From positions 9,984,501 to 10,048,500 of the forward strand of contig OY821750.1 of NCBI GenBank assembly GCA_963682055.1: a DNA stretch of 64,000 nt, in the 5' to 3' direction. Below, in pieces: positions 10,360 to 20,640 of the stretch (positions are counted from its first letter, which is position 1; the number at the start of each line of letters is the position of its first letter). The translations under genes were made by a program, and so were the position numbers. Source of the stretch: Primula veris (taxonomy: Eukaryota; Streptophyta; Magnoliopsida; Ericales; Primulaceae). The notes under the pieces are model-generated. The model was not told the DNA's origin. It ran no database searches and was given only the letters and a program-made list of their open reading frames with translations.

Positions 10360-12155
10360 GCCTTATTTTTAAAATTTTACATAAAATAAATTACCAATAT
10401 TCTAACAATCTCTCAAAATAAACACAAAATTTACACAAATTTACACAAAAAAAGTTGATTTGATAAATTTTATGTTTTTGGTTCATGTTATATTTTTGTC
10501 AATTGTATAAGTTGATATTTATTGAATCATTAACTAAATCGTCAATTTTTGTGAAGTTTTTTTGTTTGTTTTCTTGAACGAAACAATTAGGCTAATTAAC
10601 TTTATTGTCAGTAAAATTACTCTGTTCTGGTTTATTGGTATGAAGTCAAAAGATAGTTTGATTAAAGTTTCTTCTCTTGTGTGTAGTTTGATTAAATTCA
10701 ACCTGTGTGTAGTTTGATTAAATTCAAAGCAAGACCAGCTCCCAAAAACTCTCCAATTTAGTGTCAGTCCAACAACACTCCACACAAAATGGTTCGATCC
10801 GGTTTGGTTCGGTTTTTAGTAAAACCGAAATCGAACATATTTTCCGGTTCGGTTTTTTTTTTATCCAGTTTTAGTTTTTTTCGGTTCAGTTTTATTGAAA
10901 AACGAAACCGATCCGAAATTTTTTCGGTTTTTCGATTTTGGTATTTTTGTTCCGTAATTGGTCCGTTTCGTTTTTTGCCACCCCTAACTCCATAGGTCAC
11001 TGCATTTAAATTAGCCTAATTGATGTCATATATATAGGTATCTATTCACGTACAGTACTTCAACAATTATTCAGGGCCACTACTGTTTTTATTTAAAAAA
11101 AATGGCAGGAGTAATGGTTTTGGTACCGCATTCAAAAATAATATGGAAACTTATGTACACGGTATATTTTTGTTTATGTTGCCACATAACAGCATGTATC
11201 TTTGTAACTCTATATATATATATATATATAGTATAAATTACTTCTTTTAATATTAATCTACACATCTGTAAGCGTACTATGACTCTCGCTTAATGTTGTG
11301 CGAGCAACTTATTTCTCAAGCTGCGAAGGTCGACAGTCTGATGCTATAAAATTGCAAATAGATCGTATGATCACAAGCCGTAACTATCAATACCCTATAA
11401 GGCTATAGGTGAACATATGATTTATCAACCGAGTAAAAAGTCCATTTCGACATAAACTTTTTTTTCCCTTTGAGAACAACAAAAATGAAAACAGCCCGAC
11501 TTAAAAATTTAGCACTATGTAGTTTAAAACAAAAAGACGGTAAAAGTGAGATTGAACTAAATGTCTTATTTTTAAAATTTTACATAAATAAATTACCAAT
11601 ATTCTAACAAACTCTCAAAATTTACACAAAATTTACCAAAAAAAAGTTGTTTTGATAAATTTTACAATTTTGGTTCATGTTATATTTTTGTCAATTGTAT
11701 AAGTTTATATTTATTGAATGATTAACTAAATTGTCAATTTTTGAGAAGTTTTTTTGTTTGGTTTTAAACACTTGTATAACGCAATATGAAACATTAATTA
11801 AGTCGTCAATTTGGAGTCAATAATCAGTTTTTTATTTTTAATTTTATGTAAATTACTCTTTTTACATAAATTAAAATTCTAATAATTAAAATTAAAATAC
11901 TGAATATTTTTTTCAAATTAAACATGATTTTTTTTTAATAAAAAAACTAAATGCCTTCTTTTTAAAATTATACATAAAATAAATTACCAATATTCTAACA
12001 ATCTCTCAAAAAAAACACAAAATTTACACAAATTTACACAAAAAAAATTGATTTGATAAATTTTATGTTTTTTGTTCATGTTATATTTAAGTGTATAAGT
12101 TGATATTTATTGAATGATTAACTAAATCGTCAATTTTTGTGAAGTTTTGTTTTTT
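10360..12155. repeat. Three dispersed copies of a 200-bp AT-rich segment
   Basis: Near-identical segments at about 10360-10565, 11563-11765 and 11953-12155 share AATTACCAATATTCTAACAA, TGTTATATTT and ATTGAATNATTAACTAAAT in the same order and orientation. They fill the 3' non-coding part of the MULE after the transposase. Short repeats of TTGATATTTTTTTCAAGTG at 10249-10325 precede the first copy. No gene lies between 10130 and 12411. Confidence 0.85.
10793..10990. mobile_element. hAT-like repeat fragment (GGTTCGGTTTT-rich)
   Basis: The segment is dominated by GGTTCGGTTTTT and its complement and ends GCCACCCCTAA. Its complement TTAGGGGTGGC is a common start of plant hAT-type repeats. The other end is not defined. 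Open frames on both strands here are low-complexity artefacts. Confidence 0.45.
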
Positions 12156-12411
12156 GTTTTTAACACTTGTATAACGCAATATGAAACATAACTAAGTCGT
12201 CAATTTGGTGTCAATCGACAATTTTCTTGAATGAAACAATCATAAATTATATAAATTTCATAAAAGAAATTAACCCAATATGCAAACATTAACTAAATTA
12301 CATGAACTAAATTTCATAAAACAAATTTATTAAACATTTGTTTACATCATATAAATTTACAACAACTTGAAAAAAATAGTATTTTACATAAAATTAAAAA
12401 TAAAAAACTGA

Positions 12412-15114
12412 TTATGGACTTAGGTCTATAGGTTCTTCTTGATTTGTTTTTTGCTTTCCCGATTGCTTTTCCAGCGCCATATATAACTTGAAATTTGGTC
12501 GAAAAAGTTCCTTCCATGGTGCAGCTGTCTCAGTGCGTGTTTGTTCCCACCGTGCTATAATTCCTGGCATTGGGAAGATCCCTTCTTCTTTAGGAATAAC
12601 CTGAGCATAGTGACAACTGTTGACGAACACCATTATAGTCGGGATGTAATTTGTCGTTCCCCGAGGCGGACCAGTATAAAGAGGTAAAAAAGTACTGTTA
12701 CACACGTTTACCCCTCCATCATTATTTTCCCATGAGGACAACAATGCAATTGGAATATTGTAATGAGAAGCAATTAAAAACCCATAAGACGGAAATCTCA
12801 TCCATTTGTCAATAGGTGCGGGATCTGTAGGATGATAAAAATTTAAACTTGATAAAATATAATTATACCGGTAAGCTTCAAAGCCAACATTTTCAAACAG
12901 CTCATAGTAAACACCTTTCATTTGCTGCAGCTCTTGAAACAACTCACATCTTACCGCATACCAATCATCTTCCCCATACTATTTACCTGTCACATTTGCA
13001 AGTACCCGGAACCCACGGTTACCATCCCCACACACATCATAAACTGTTTCGATGTAACTATGTAACATGACCCATATTTGGTCACTGTACAGGAAGGTTG
13101 GCCTATTGGGGGTGGGTTTAGGGTTCTGGTTTCGCGGCCTCCTAGTTGGGTTTACCCTTACCTCCGGTGTTTCATCCGCCTTGCCTTTACCCTTGTCCCT
13201 ACTAGCACCAGCACTCTGTTCCTCCACATACTCCCATCCCGACTTATCCCTCTTACTAGATTTGTCGCCTTTTCTAGGTCTCCCCCTATTTACTCTCACT
13301 TCGGGGTCACTGATGGATGTTCTGGCTGGTACGGTTATCTCTCGGAGTTGTGTTTTCATACGCCATTTTTTAACATTAGTTTTGCTAGCATAAACACTTT
13401 TAAACTCTTCTAGATCACCCTCTACCCCATAATCATCGGTGTTCCCATTATCATCAATTACGTCTAATTTTTTCCAGAATGGATGAATATATTCTAGAGG
13501 AAGAGGCTTCCCGAATAAAATATGTTCACTCATAATATGATGACAAGGTAAACCGTGAGACAATTTGAAACCGCAAGAACAATTCTCATCAGCCTGGCCA
13601 CTACATTTTTTGTGTTCTTGGAATAATAAATCAAAGGCATAGTGTGTGATATACGACCTAAGATTTATAAACAGATGTGTTCATTCAGAATGTGGAAAAT
13701 AAGACTTGCATTTATCCAACTTCATCTTAATATCCTCAAACTGTTTTTCTAGAATTCTATTGACCTCTACCCAAACGGTTTCAAGCGTGCCAGTATTTGT
13801 GGAAAGGGATCTTTTCAGCTTAGCATGTTGTTGTTCGGCTCGATTGCTAGTTCTGTTACCTAGATGTGTTGTATGGTTGGTATAGCATGCAACAAACTTT
13901 TCAGCATAATCATTTAAAAGCTTGTCTACATACTTAATCACAGCAGGGTACGATATGTAAGAGGAATTGAAATTAGTTCGGTTATAATTGTACTCCTCTA
14001 TCGACTCAGAATCAACCAATAAACCCCAATCATCTAGAAACGTTTGCCACTCCTCGTCAGGGATCTTTTTACGGCAGTTTTTCAAAACATTTTTTGCAAT
14101 ATGAAAAGTGCACAAAATATGATGCGAATCGGGAAAAACAACGGATAAAGCATTTGATAAGGCCATTTCCCTGTCGGTTACAAACATCCTAGGTAGTATA
14201 CACCCCTCCAATGTAACTTTAAATTTTTCCAATGCCCATATATAACTTTCCTTTGTCTCGTCACTCATGAAAACAAAACCTAAACAATATGTTTGGTTCG
14301 TTGATGTCATTCCTACGACTTCTAGAAATGACATATTAAAACGGTTTGTCCTATATGTACAATCCATTAACAAGACATCAGGAAAAGCTTTGAACATCCT
14401 TATAGAATCGGGGTGTGCAAAAAACAAGTTCTCAAGGCAATGGGTTGATGGGTTCATATTATAGTAGAATGTGTAGCGATGTCTATCCAACAAATTAAAA
14501 AGTTCCTGTATCAGGTTTCTACCATCGCGTTCTTTAAATTTCAGTCCGGCCAAAAAATTATGTATCGTTTTAGTGTTTGATACATTGTCAGGATTTCTAT
14601 TTTTAATGGCCTCTAATATAGCACCAACTTTAAAACTACTTTGCCTTAAAGTTTTAACAATTTCTTTTTCATCTTGGGTTAAACGAGCACGTCGTGCTTG
14701 CCCTTGGAGGTAAGTTGGAGGTGGGTGGTTATGTTGTCCATTTTCTATGTGACACATCCATTCACCATTAACTACGTAACCTTTAATGAAAAATGGATAG
14801 TCTTTTTTCTTTGTACCTGATTTTACGGAAGATGGTTTCTTTTTTTCGTAAACCCCCGATTTATCACACACAATATCAACATACGGTGTTCTGCTCCCAT
14901 CACCCCCTCCAGACCTACGAATCGTAAGGATGAAACCCCAATTCCCAGCCACATCAGGAAGATTAGCAAGCATTTCATCCCTTGTTTCCCAAGTCAATTC
15001 ATCAACTTCAAAGTGCTCTGAATAATCAGTTAGCTCATCGTTTGAGCCACTGGATGAATTCGCATTGTTGTTGTTATTCCATTGGTTGTTGTCATAACCA
15101 TAGTTGTAATTCAT
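12412..15114 (-). pseudogene. MULE transposase (MURA/FAR1-type) fused to an OTU protease domain
   Basis: One frame runs from the ATG at 15114 to the stop at 12412, broken by in-frame TGA (13681-13683) and TAG (12979-12981). After an Asn-rich start come a FAR1/WRKY-GCM1-like zinc-binding region (Cys83, Cys121, His128, His130) and the MULE core with Asp251 (LLMDCTYRTN), Asp314 (TDREMAL) and Glu427 (SNRAEQQHAK). Next is a SWIM finger (CSCGFKLSHGLPCHH) just after the first stop, then a basic AT-hook-like linker (NRGRPRKG). The C-terminal part matches OTU cysteine proteases: GDGNRGFR where the family has GDGNCGFR, YGEDDWYAVR, and a His in NSCHYAQV. The catalytic Cys position is Arg (codon CGT). 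It would excise and insert the MULE, but two nonsense codons make this copy dead. Confidence 0.9.
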
Positions 15115-15666
15115 TTTCGAAAAGTGGTTGTTTATATATTTTATTGGGGAGAAATGAGGATTTTTTTAGAGATTTCCGAAATGTGTTTGTGTTTGATTTT
15201 ATGGTTTGTTAGAATTGGCAAAATGGAGTCATATTTATAGTGTTAATTTACACTACAAACCGTAGATTACTTTTACTGTTTGTAGTGAATTTTTGGTGTA
15301 GTCATTTCCAAACTTTAATAATGCATTGAGTAGTCATTTTCGGATAGGGTTGTCAAATCATAATAATTCAAAAGTGATAAGGTGTTGTCGGAATTATTTT
15401 GATAGATATGGTATCCAATGTCATTTACACTACAAACCGTAGATTACTTTTACGGTTTGTAGTTTTTTTTTTTTTTACGTTATTAAAGGTGATTCAGTGC
15501 AAAAAGTACATTCATAAAATGACGCTGCTTAAATCAGGGGTACAAACCGTACATTTAATGTACGGTTTGTACAGAATACATACAAACCGTACATTTAATG
15601 TACGGTTTGTATGAAATCTGTACAAACCGTACATTAAATGTACGGTTTGCATGTATATTTCAGAAT
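15115..15666. promoter_or_regulatory. Transposase upstream region with palindromes
   Basis: Directly upstream of the minus-strand transposase start are palindromes related to the terminal arrays. CACTACAAAC...GTTTGTAGTG lies at 15249-15287 and ACTACAAACCGTA...TACGGTTTGTAGT at about 15430-15464. Three tandem copies of TACAAACCGTACATT-N-AATGTACGGTTTGTA follow at 15541, 15581 and 15621. They share AAACCGTA with the end arrays but use ACAT in place of AGAT. Position suggests control of transposase expression, for example by its own binding. This is inference. Confidence 0.7.
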
Positions 15667-16007
15667 ATTTAGGGTTTAGGGTTTAGGGTTTGTAATTTAG
15701 GGTTTAGGGTTTAGAGTTTGTAATTTAGGGTTTGTAATTTGTAATTTAGGGTTTAGGGTTTAGGGTTTAGGATTTAGGGTTTAGGGTTTGTAATTTAGGG
15801 TTTAAGGTTAGGGTTTGTAATTTTGGGTTTAGGGTTTAGGATTTAGGGTTTGTAATTTAGGGTTTAGGGTTTAGGGTTTATAATTTAGGGTTTAGGGTTT
15901 AGGGTTTGTAATTTAGGGTTTAGGGTTTAGGGTTTGTAATTTGGGTTTAGGGTTTAGGGTTTGTAATTTAGGGTTTAGGGTTTAGGGTTTAGGGTTTAGG
16001 GTTTGTA
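15667..16007. repeat. Interstitial telomere-like array (TTTAGGG)n
   Basis: About 340 bp of plant telomere repeat TTTAGGG on the plus strand, in runs of two to five units broken by TTTGTAA and TTTATAA. The mixture of GTAATTTAGGG and TTTAGGG units looks like expansion of a composite unit rather than a raw telomere end. It lies between the PMD gene (3' side) and the transposase (5' side), inside the MULE. Confidence 0.95.
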
Positions 16008-16189
16008 AAAACTCAATATTGGTCCTATCAATTAAAATACAGAATATTTTTTAGAAACATACAAATCAAACATACGACTCAAATTAAACTTACGAATTTA
16101 TAATATTCCAAGTCAGCTAAGAATAAAACTTACAAATCAAACATAGAAATCAAATACAAAAAACATTTACAAAAAACACAAATGTGCAT

Positions 16190-18534
16190 TTATTTTTTTT
16201 TGTAACGACTAAATGATTTAAAGTTGGACGTAGGGAGCATCTTTCCGGCCGATGTTAATCTATCCGATGACGGCTCAGCAGACTCTTCGATTTCGTTTAG
16301 CTCCGTACGCCGTCTCTGTCGATGCTGCGATTCTGGATACGGAGCACGCTCGTGGGATATAAGTGCTAATCCGCGACTCCAACTGTCGGTTGAATGCTGA
16401 CTATGATAATCGAACGGAACATCATCCTGAACGTACTCCGACCCAGCAAAAGAAGCACGACGACCATGACCGCTTGAACTCGGACCCGGACCCTGATCTG
16501 TAGTCGGGGGTCGACCTCCAGTCGATCTTCTACCCCGGCTACTAGATTCGCCTTCCCCTCTGCCTCTTTCGTCGGGACGCCGACAACTTGAAGCCCTAGT
16601 TAACGTTCTTGGGTCATAACGTAGGTCGTCATCACCATCGTCGTCGTCGTCGTCGTCGTCGTCGTCATCCTCCTTATCCGACTGTTCATCAGCTGACCCA
16701 TACGGATTCAATCCCATTTCAGCGAAGTCCTTTCGTAGTAAGTCCACTTCCGTTTTCAATTTATGATGTTTGAACGATTTGAAATTTCGGCGCAATACCG
16801 CTTTCTGAAGAAAAAAACCCAATCAAAAACGATTTATAAGTATTGAAATATACAAACAGAAAAATAACAATCAAATATTAATGAAGTTTAATTAGTTTTT
16901 ACCATTTTACTGAACAACCCTGTATGCTCCCGGAAACCGTGAGATGGCGGGGCAAGTTCAGGTGGGTTTATGAAGATGCGGGTCCTCTCTCTATACCATC
17001 TCATGTAATCCGGTGACGTCCCCGTACCAAATTCGCCATTCACAAGCCGGTTGTGGCGGTCATTCCACACGATAATAAACTCTGCAAAAAGTGAAGGCCA
17101 ATCGTGTTTTTGCCCAATCCCAAATCTTCTATCCTTGCCGTGACCATTTCTGGGTTTTCAAATATATGTAGGGACCTGCTGAACAAAACCGAACTGTCTC
17201 ATGAACCTGTCCGAGTGATGGAACTCAATCTTCTCATTACAAATGAGAGGCACAGAACAATGCCACATATAACGGCCCCGCGTGCAGTATTCCGGATACT
17301 GATTGAGATTTCCGTAAGGTTGCCACACTATCTGTAATCAGCAAAATTAGAATATATAAACAAGGGTTTAAAAATACTAGTAATAAATTCTGCGAACATA
17401 AGACCAATGCAAACATATACAACATATAATACGTAAGTTACATATAATACGAAAGTTAAAATTTACCTGTTCAGGCGACATATTGTCAAACTGGTCACGT
17501 ATGTGGACCACATTATGTCCGTAGACATATGGCGTAAGGTTAGTTTGCCTCCAAATCTTCCATCTGTAATATACAAACAAAACCCGATAAACAATAAATA
17601 TAACCGGCAGCTAAGTAAATGATAGATGACGCAATAAAAAAAAAAACCACAAATCCAAGACACAAAAACTAAATAATATCATACCTGTAACCGAGGGGGA
17701 ACCTAGGCAAGCCCTCAGGTGGCTCGATATCTTCCGGCAGCTCTTCACATGGTCTAACCGGCAGTAGTCTGGTAATCGCCCACATATCCAGAAACATCAC
17801 CGCCCCGCTTACTCCGTTTGTCTTAGCCTGCATAGATTAGCCTCTAACCAGGCCAGAAGAGCTGATCCCCAACTATACTCAGCACACGTGTCAAAATCCT
17901 CCAGAAATGGCAGAGGCCATAGTGGAATCTGATCACTGCTCTTATCTGAAAATACATGTGCCGCCAGTAATAACAACATGGCAGCCCTAGACTGATATAG
18001 CAAACGCTCCTCACTAGGGTTGGGGGGTAATTCACCAAACGTGTGTAACATCCAATCAAGTCTAACTGTCAGACAGTTTTTATCCACTTGATTGTCAGCC
18101 GGTCTAACACCCAACAAACTCTCTACCATATCTAACCTGCTCGCCCTGTTATCATTCCGCTCCGACCGGGTAACAGCAAGACCATCCACCCTGAGACCAA
18201 GCATAATCTCTACATCCTGTAAAGATATCCCCAACTCTCCACCGACAAAATGGAACGTGTGCGACTTATCACGCCACCTATCAACTAAGGCTGTAAGCAA
18301 GCCTCGGTCTACGGTATAATTACATATACTGTGAATACCGTAAAAACCAGCCCTAATCATATTTTGAACTACCCTTTCAAGCGTCGGTATCTGCTAACTA
18401 TAATTATAAACCCTAATCTTATTTGCATCTCCTCTACCCGCTTCTCTTCCAGCATCCCAAGTCTGATTAGAAATGTGACCGGTCTGTCGTAAAATACCCA
18501 ACCTGCCTTTAATATGTGGACCTGGATCTGCCAT
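16190..18534 (-). pseudogene. Plant mobile domain (PMD) gene carried by the MULE, four exons
   Basis: Splice sites give exons 18534-17685, 17563-17467, 17331-16903 and 16804-16190, all with GT-AG introns and matching phases. The protein starts MADPGPHIKGRLGIL and then follows the PMD (aminotransferase-like, MAIN/MAIL family) pattern: RAGFYGI, LLTALVDRWRDKSHTFHF, LGISLQDVEIMLGLRVDG, LAVT, later IVWQPYG and DYMRWYRERTRIFI. The last exon is disordered, with an Asp run from a GTC/GAC microsatellite (about 16637-16667) and an Arg/Ser-rich tail. Damage: TAG at 18394-18396, a frameshift near 17830, and TGA at 17158-17160. Cellular PMD proteins act in gene silencing and genome stability. Transposon-borne ones are known in MULEs and retroelements, with unclear function. 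Confidence 0.87.
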
Positions 18535-18759
18535 TCTAACTGTGATAACCAAATATAACTCGGTTAATGATAACAAAACAATGATAAAATAACCAATTAA
18601 TGATAACCAAACAATGATAAAATAACCAATTAATAACCAATTAATGATAACCAAACAATGATAACCAATTAATGATAACCAAACAATCATAACCAATTAA
18701 TGATAACCAAAACAATGATAACTCAATTATAACCAATTAATGATAACCAAAACAATGAT

Positions 18760-19560
18760 AACCAAATAATTATAACCAAACAATCATAATCAAACAATAA
18801 TAACTCCATTTTTTAATCATAACCAAACACATTTAATCATAAACCAAACAATAATAATTCAATTTTTTAATCATAACCAAACACACATTTCATCATAAAC
18901 CAAACAATAATAATTCAATTTTTTAATCATAACCAAACACACATTTAATCATAAACCAAACAATAATAATTCAATTTTTTAATCATAACCAAACACATTT
19001 AATCATAAAACCAAACAATAATAACTCAATTTTTTAATCATAACCAAACACACATTTAATCATAAACCAAACAATAATATTTCAATTTTTTAATCATAAC
19101 CAAACACACATTTAATCATAAACCAAACAATAATAACTCAATTTTTTAATCATAACCAAACACATTTAATCATAAAACCAAACAATAATAACTCAATTTT
19201 TTAATCATAACCAAACACACATTTAATCATAAACCAAACAATAATAATTCAATTTTTTAATCATAACCAAACACACATTTAATCATAAACCAAACAATAA
19301 TAACTCCATTTTTTAATCATAACCAAACACACATTTAATCATAAAACCAAACAATAATAACTCAATTTTTTAATCATAACCAAACACACATTTAATCATA
19401 AACCAAACAATAATAATTCAATTTTTTAATCATAACCAAACACACATTTAATCATAAAACCAAACAATAATAATTCAATTTTTTAATCATAACCAAACAC
19501 ACATTTAATCATAAACCAAACAATCATAACTCAATTTTTTAATCATAACCAAACACATTA
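18760..19560. repeat. Minisatellite, about 56-bp unit, upstream of the PMD gene
   Basis: About fourteen tandem copies of a unit combining ATTTTTTAATCATAACCAAA and CACATTTAATCATAAACCAA, varying by a CA dinucleotide and A/C/T changes. A shorter-period precursor (CCAATTAATGATAACCAAAC) occupies about 18590-18760. The array sits immediately upstream of the PMD start on the minus strand, in its promoter position. Confidence 0.93.
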
Positions 19561-19608
19561 TCAACAATTATCAACAATTGAAATTAACCAAACACAAAAT
19601 AAAAAAAC

Positions 19609-19911
19609 ATGCAAAAATGAGACAAATATCAACAATTATTATAATTTCTATAATTAATATAAACAAACAACAAACAATTATATATAGCTAAGTGAATTAT
19701 GGTTTTGCATATTTTATATATTTTTTCCTAGTTTACAAATTAAAATTACACAAAAAAAAACATGCAAAAATGGGACAAATATCAACAATTATTATAATTT
19801 CTATAATTAATATAAACAAACAACAAACAATTATATATAGCTAAGTGAATAATCAATTTGCATATTTTATATATTTTTTCCTATTTTACAAATTGAAATT
19901 ACACAATATAA
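19609..19911. repeat. Two tandem 152-bp copies
   Basis: CATGCAAAAATGAGACAAAT at 19609 and CATGCAAAAATGGGACAAAT at 19761 start two copies that remain nearly identical through ATATATAGCTAAGTGAAT and TATTTTTTCCTA. They lie within the MULE, upstream of the PMD gene. Confidence 0.9.
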
Positions 19912-20119
19912 ATAATAAATTAGAGAATAAAAGATATACCATTGAATTATGGATAAATTTGATTGATGATTTGGGGTTTTTTTGTTAATTAATTTGATAG
20001 GTAATGTGTTTGATTGATTTGGGTGGTTTTTTGGGATGAAAATTGGGGGTTTTTGAGAGAAAGAGAGAGAGTATAGTATAAAAGTTTATTTTTTTTAAAA
20101 AAAAATGTGAAATTCTGTT

Positions 20120-20202
20120 TTCAAGGGACTGTCTGTGTAATTTTCGCACAGGGACTGACCGTGTAATTTTGAAAAGCAGGGACTGACTGTGTAATTTCTG
20201 CA
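20120..20202. repeat. Three short repeats GGGACTGNCTGTGTAATTT
   Basis: Three tandem copies at about 20126, 20152 and 20180, inside the right end of the MULE just before the palindrome array. Confidence 0.85.
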
Positions 20203-20214
20203 TAATTTAATCCA

Positions 20215-20316
20215 GACCGTAGATTAAATCTACGGTCTACAGTCATTGACTGTAAACCGTAGATTAAATCTACGGTTTGAATTAAATTAATCCAGACCGT
20301 AGATTAAATCTACGGT
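20215..20316. repeat. Right subterminal palindrome array of the MULE
   Basis: Three copies of the same ACCGTAGATT-N-AATCTACGGT palindrome lie at about 20216, 20255 and 20296, immediately inside the right TIR. The segment CTACAGTCATTGACTGTAAA between two copies is identical to that between left-array copies, so the arrays are homologous inverted ends. Confidence 0.92.
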
Positions 20317-20411
20317 ATCAGAGTTTATTAATAAATATTGTAGTGTTTTAAGCCCACCTCATTAATAATACATATTAAATTTTAGCAAAATAAAAGGGAC
20401 GGAGGGAGTAT

Positions 20412-20640
20412 TTTACAACCTAGTACAGTTATCACAGCCGGGAGAGAGTTCTCTCTCCCAGGGAGAGATAGAGAGAGAGAGAGAAATATCTCTCTTCTCT
20501 CTCTGTTATTAATCCACAGCACCAGCTTATTATAACCCGGATCTGAGAACAATTAATTACTAGGTAACAAAAGTTGTTTTTGTTACTTATTTTAAATATC
20601 CCTTTTTTTATCACTCATAAAATAGGTTTTTTTTTTGGTC
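20412..20640. other. Spacer with GA/CT-rich inverted repeat
   Basis: GGGAGAGAGTTCTCTCTCCC near 20441 is an almost perfect 20-bp palindrome. It is followed by a GAGA run and a CTCTCT run up to about 20505 that could pair with it. No coding frame was supported. Confidence 0.55.

Larger units (their letters stand above)
9936..20360 (-). mobile_element. Complete Mutator-like element (MULE) with perfect 9-bp target duplication
   Basis: ATTAATAAT occurs directly at 9927-9935 and 20361-20369. Between the copies the element begins GAGGTGCACTTAATACACTG and ends with the imperfect complement (CAGTGTT-like, ...CCCACCTC), giving TIRs of about 35 bp that lead into palindrome arrays at both ends. It carries a minus-strand transposase-OTU gene (12412-15114) and a minus-strand PMD gene (16190-18534). 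It also holds a telomere-like array and several minisatellites. TSD length, TIRs and the MURA-type transposase agree on the superfamily. Both genes have stops, so this copy is non-autonomous now. Confidence 0.9.
9675..20408. mobile_element. Stowaway-like MITE split by the 10.4 kb MULE
   Basis: The outermost sequences are TACTCCATCCATCCC on the left and GGGACGGAGGGAGTA on the right. These are inverted and match at 13 of 15 bases, with TA at each edge, as in Stowaway (Tc1/mariner) MITEs. Removing the MULE between them and one copy of its target duplication leaves about 300 bp, a normal MITE length. The TIRs diverge inside the first 15 bases, so two unrelated MITE ends flanking the MULE by chance is an alternative. 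Confidence 0.5.

Noticed and set aside
10764..11000. Open frames on both strands rich in Arg, Ser and Phe
   Set aside because: They read a low-complexity GGTTCGGTTTT repeat of hAT type.
13067..13413. Plus-strand frames of 108 and 111 codons
   Set aside because: They are antisense shadows of the transposase linker, which is supported by conserved motifs.
18394..18696. Minus-strand 100-codon frame reported as one ORF upstream of the PMD start
   Set aside because: Its first half reads the AACCAATTAATGAT repeat. Only the part from the ATG at 18534 matches the PMD N terminus.
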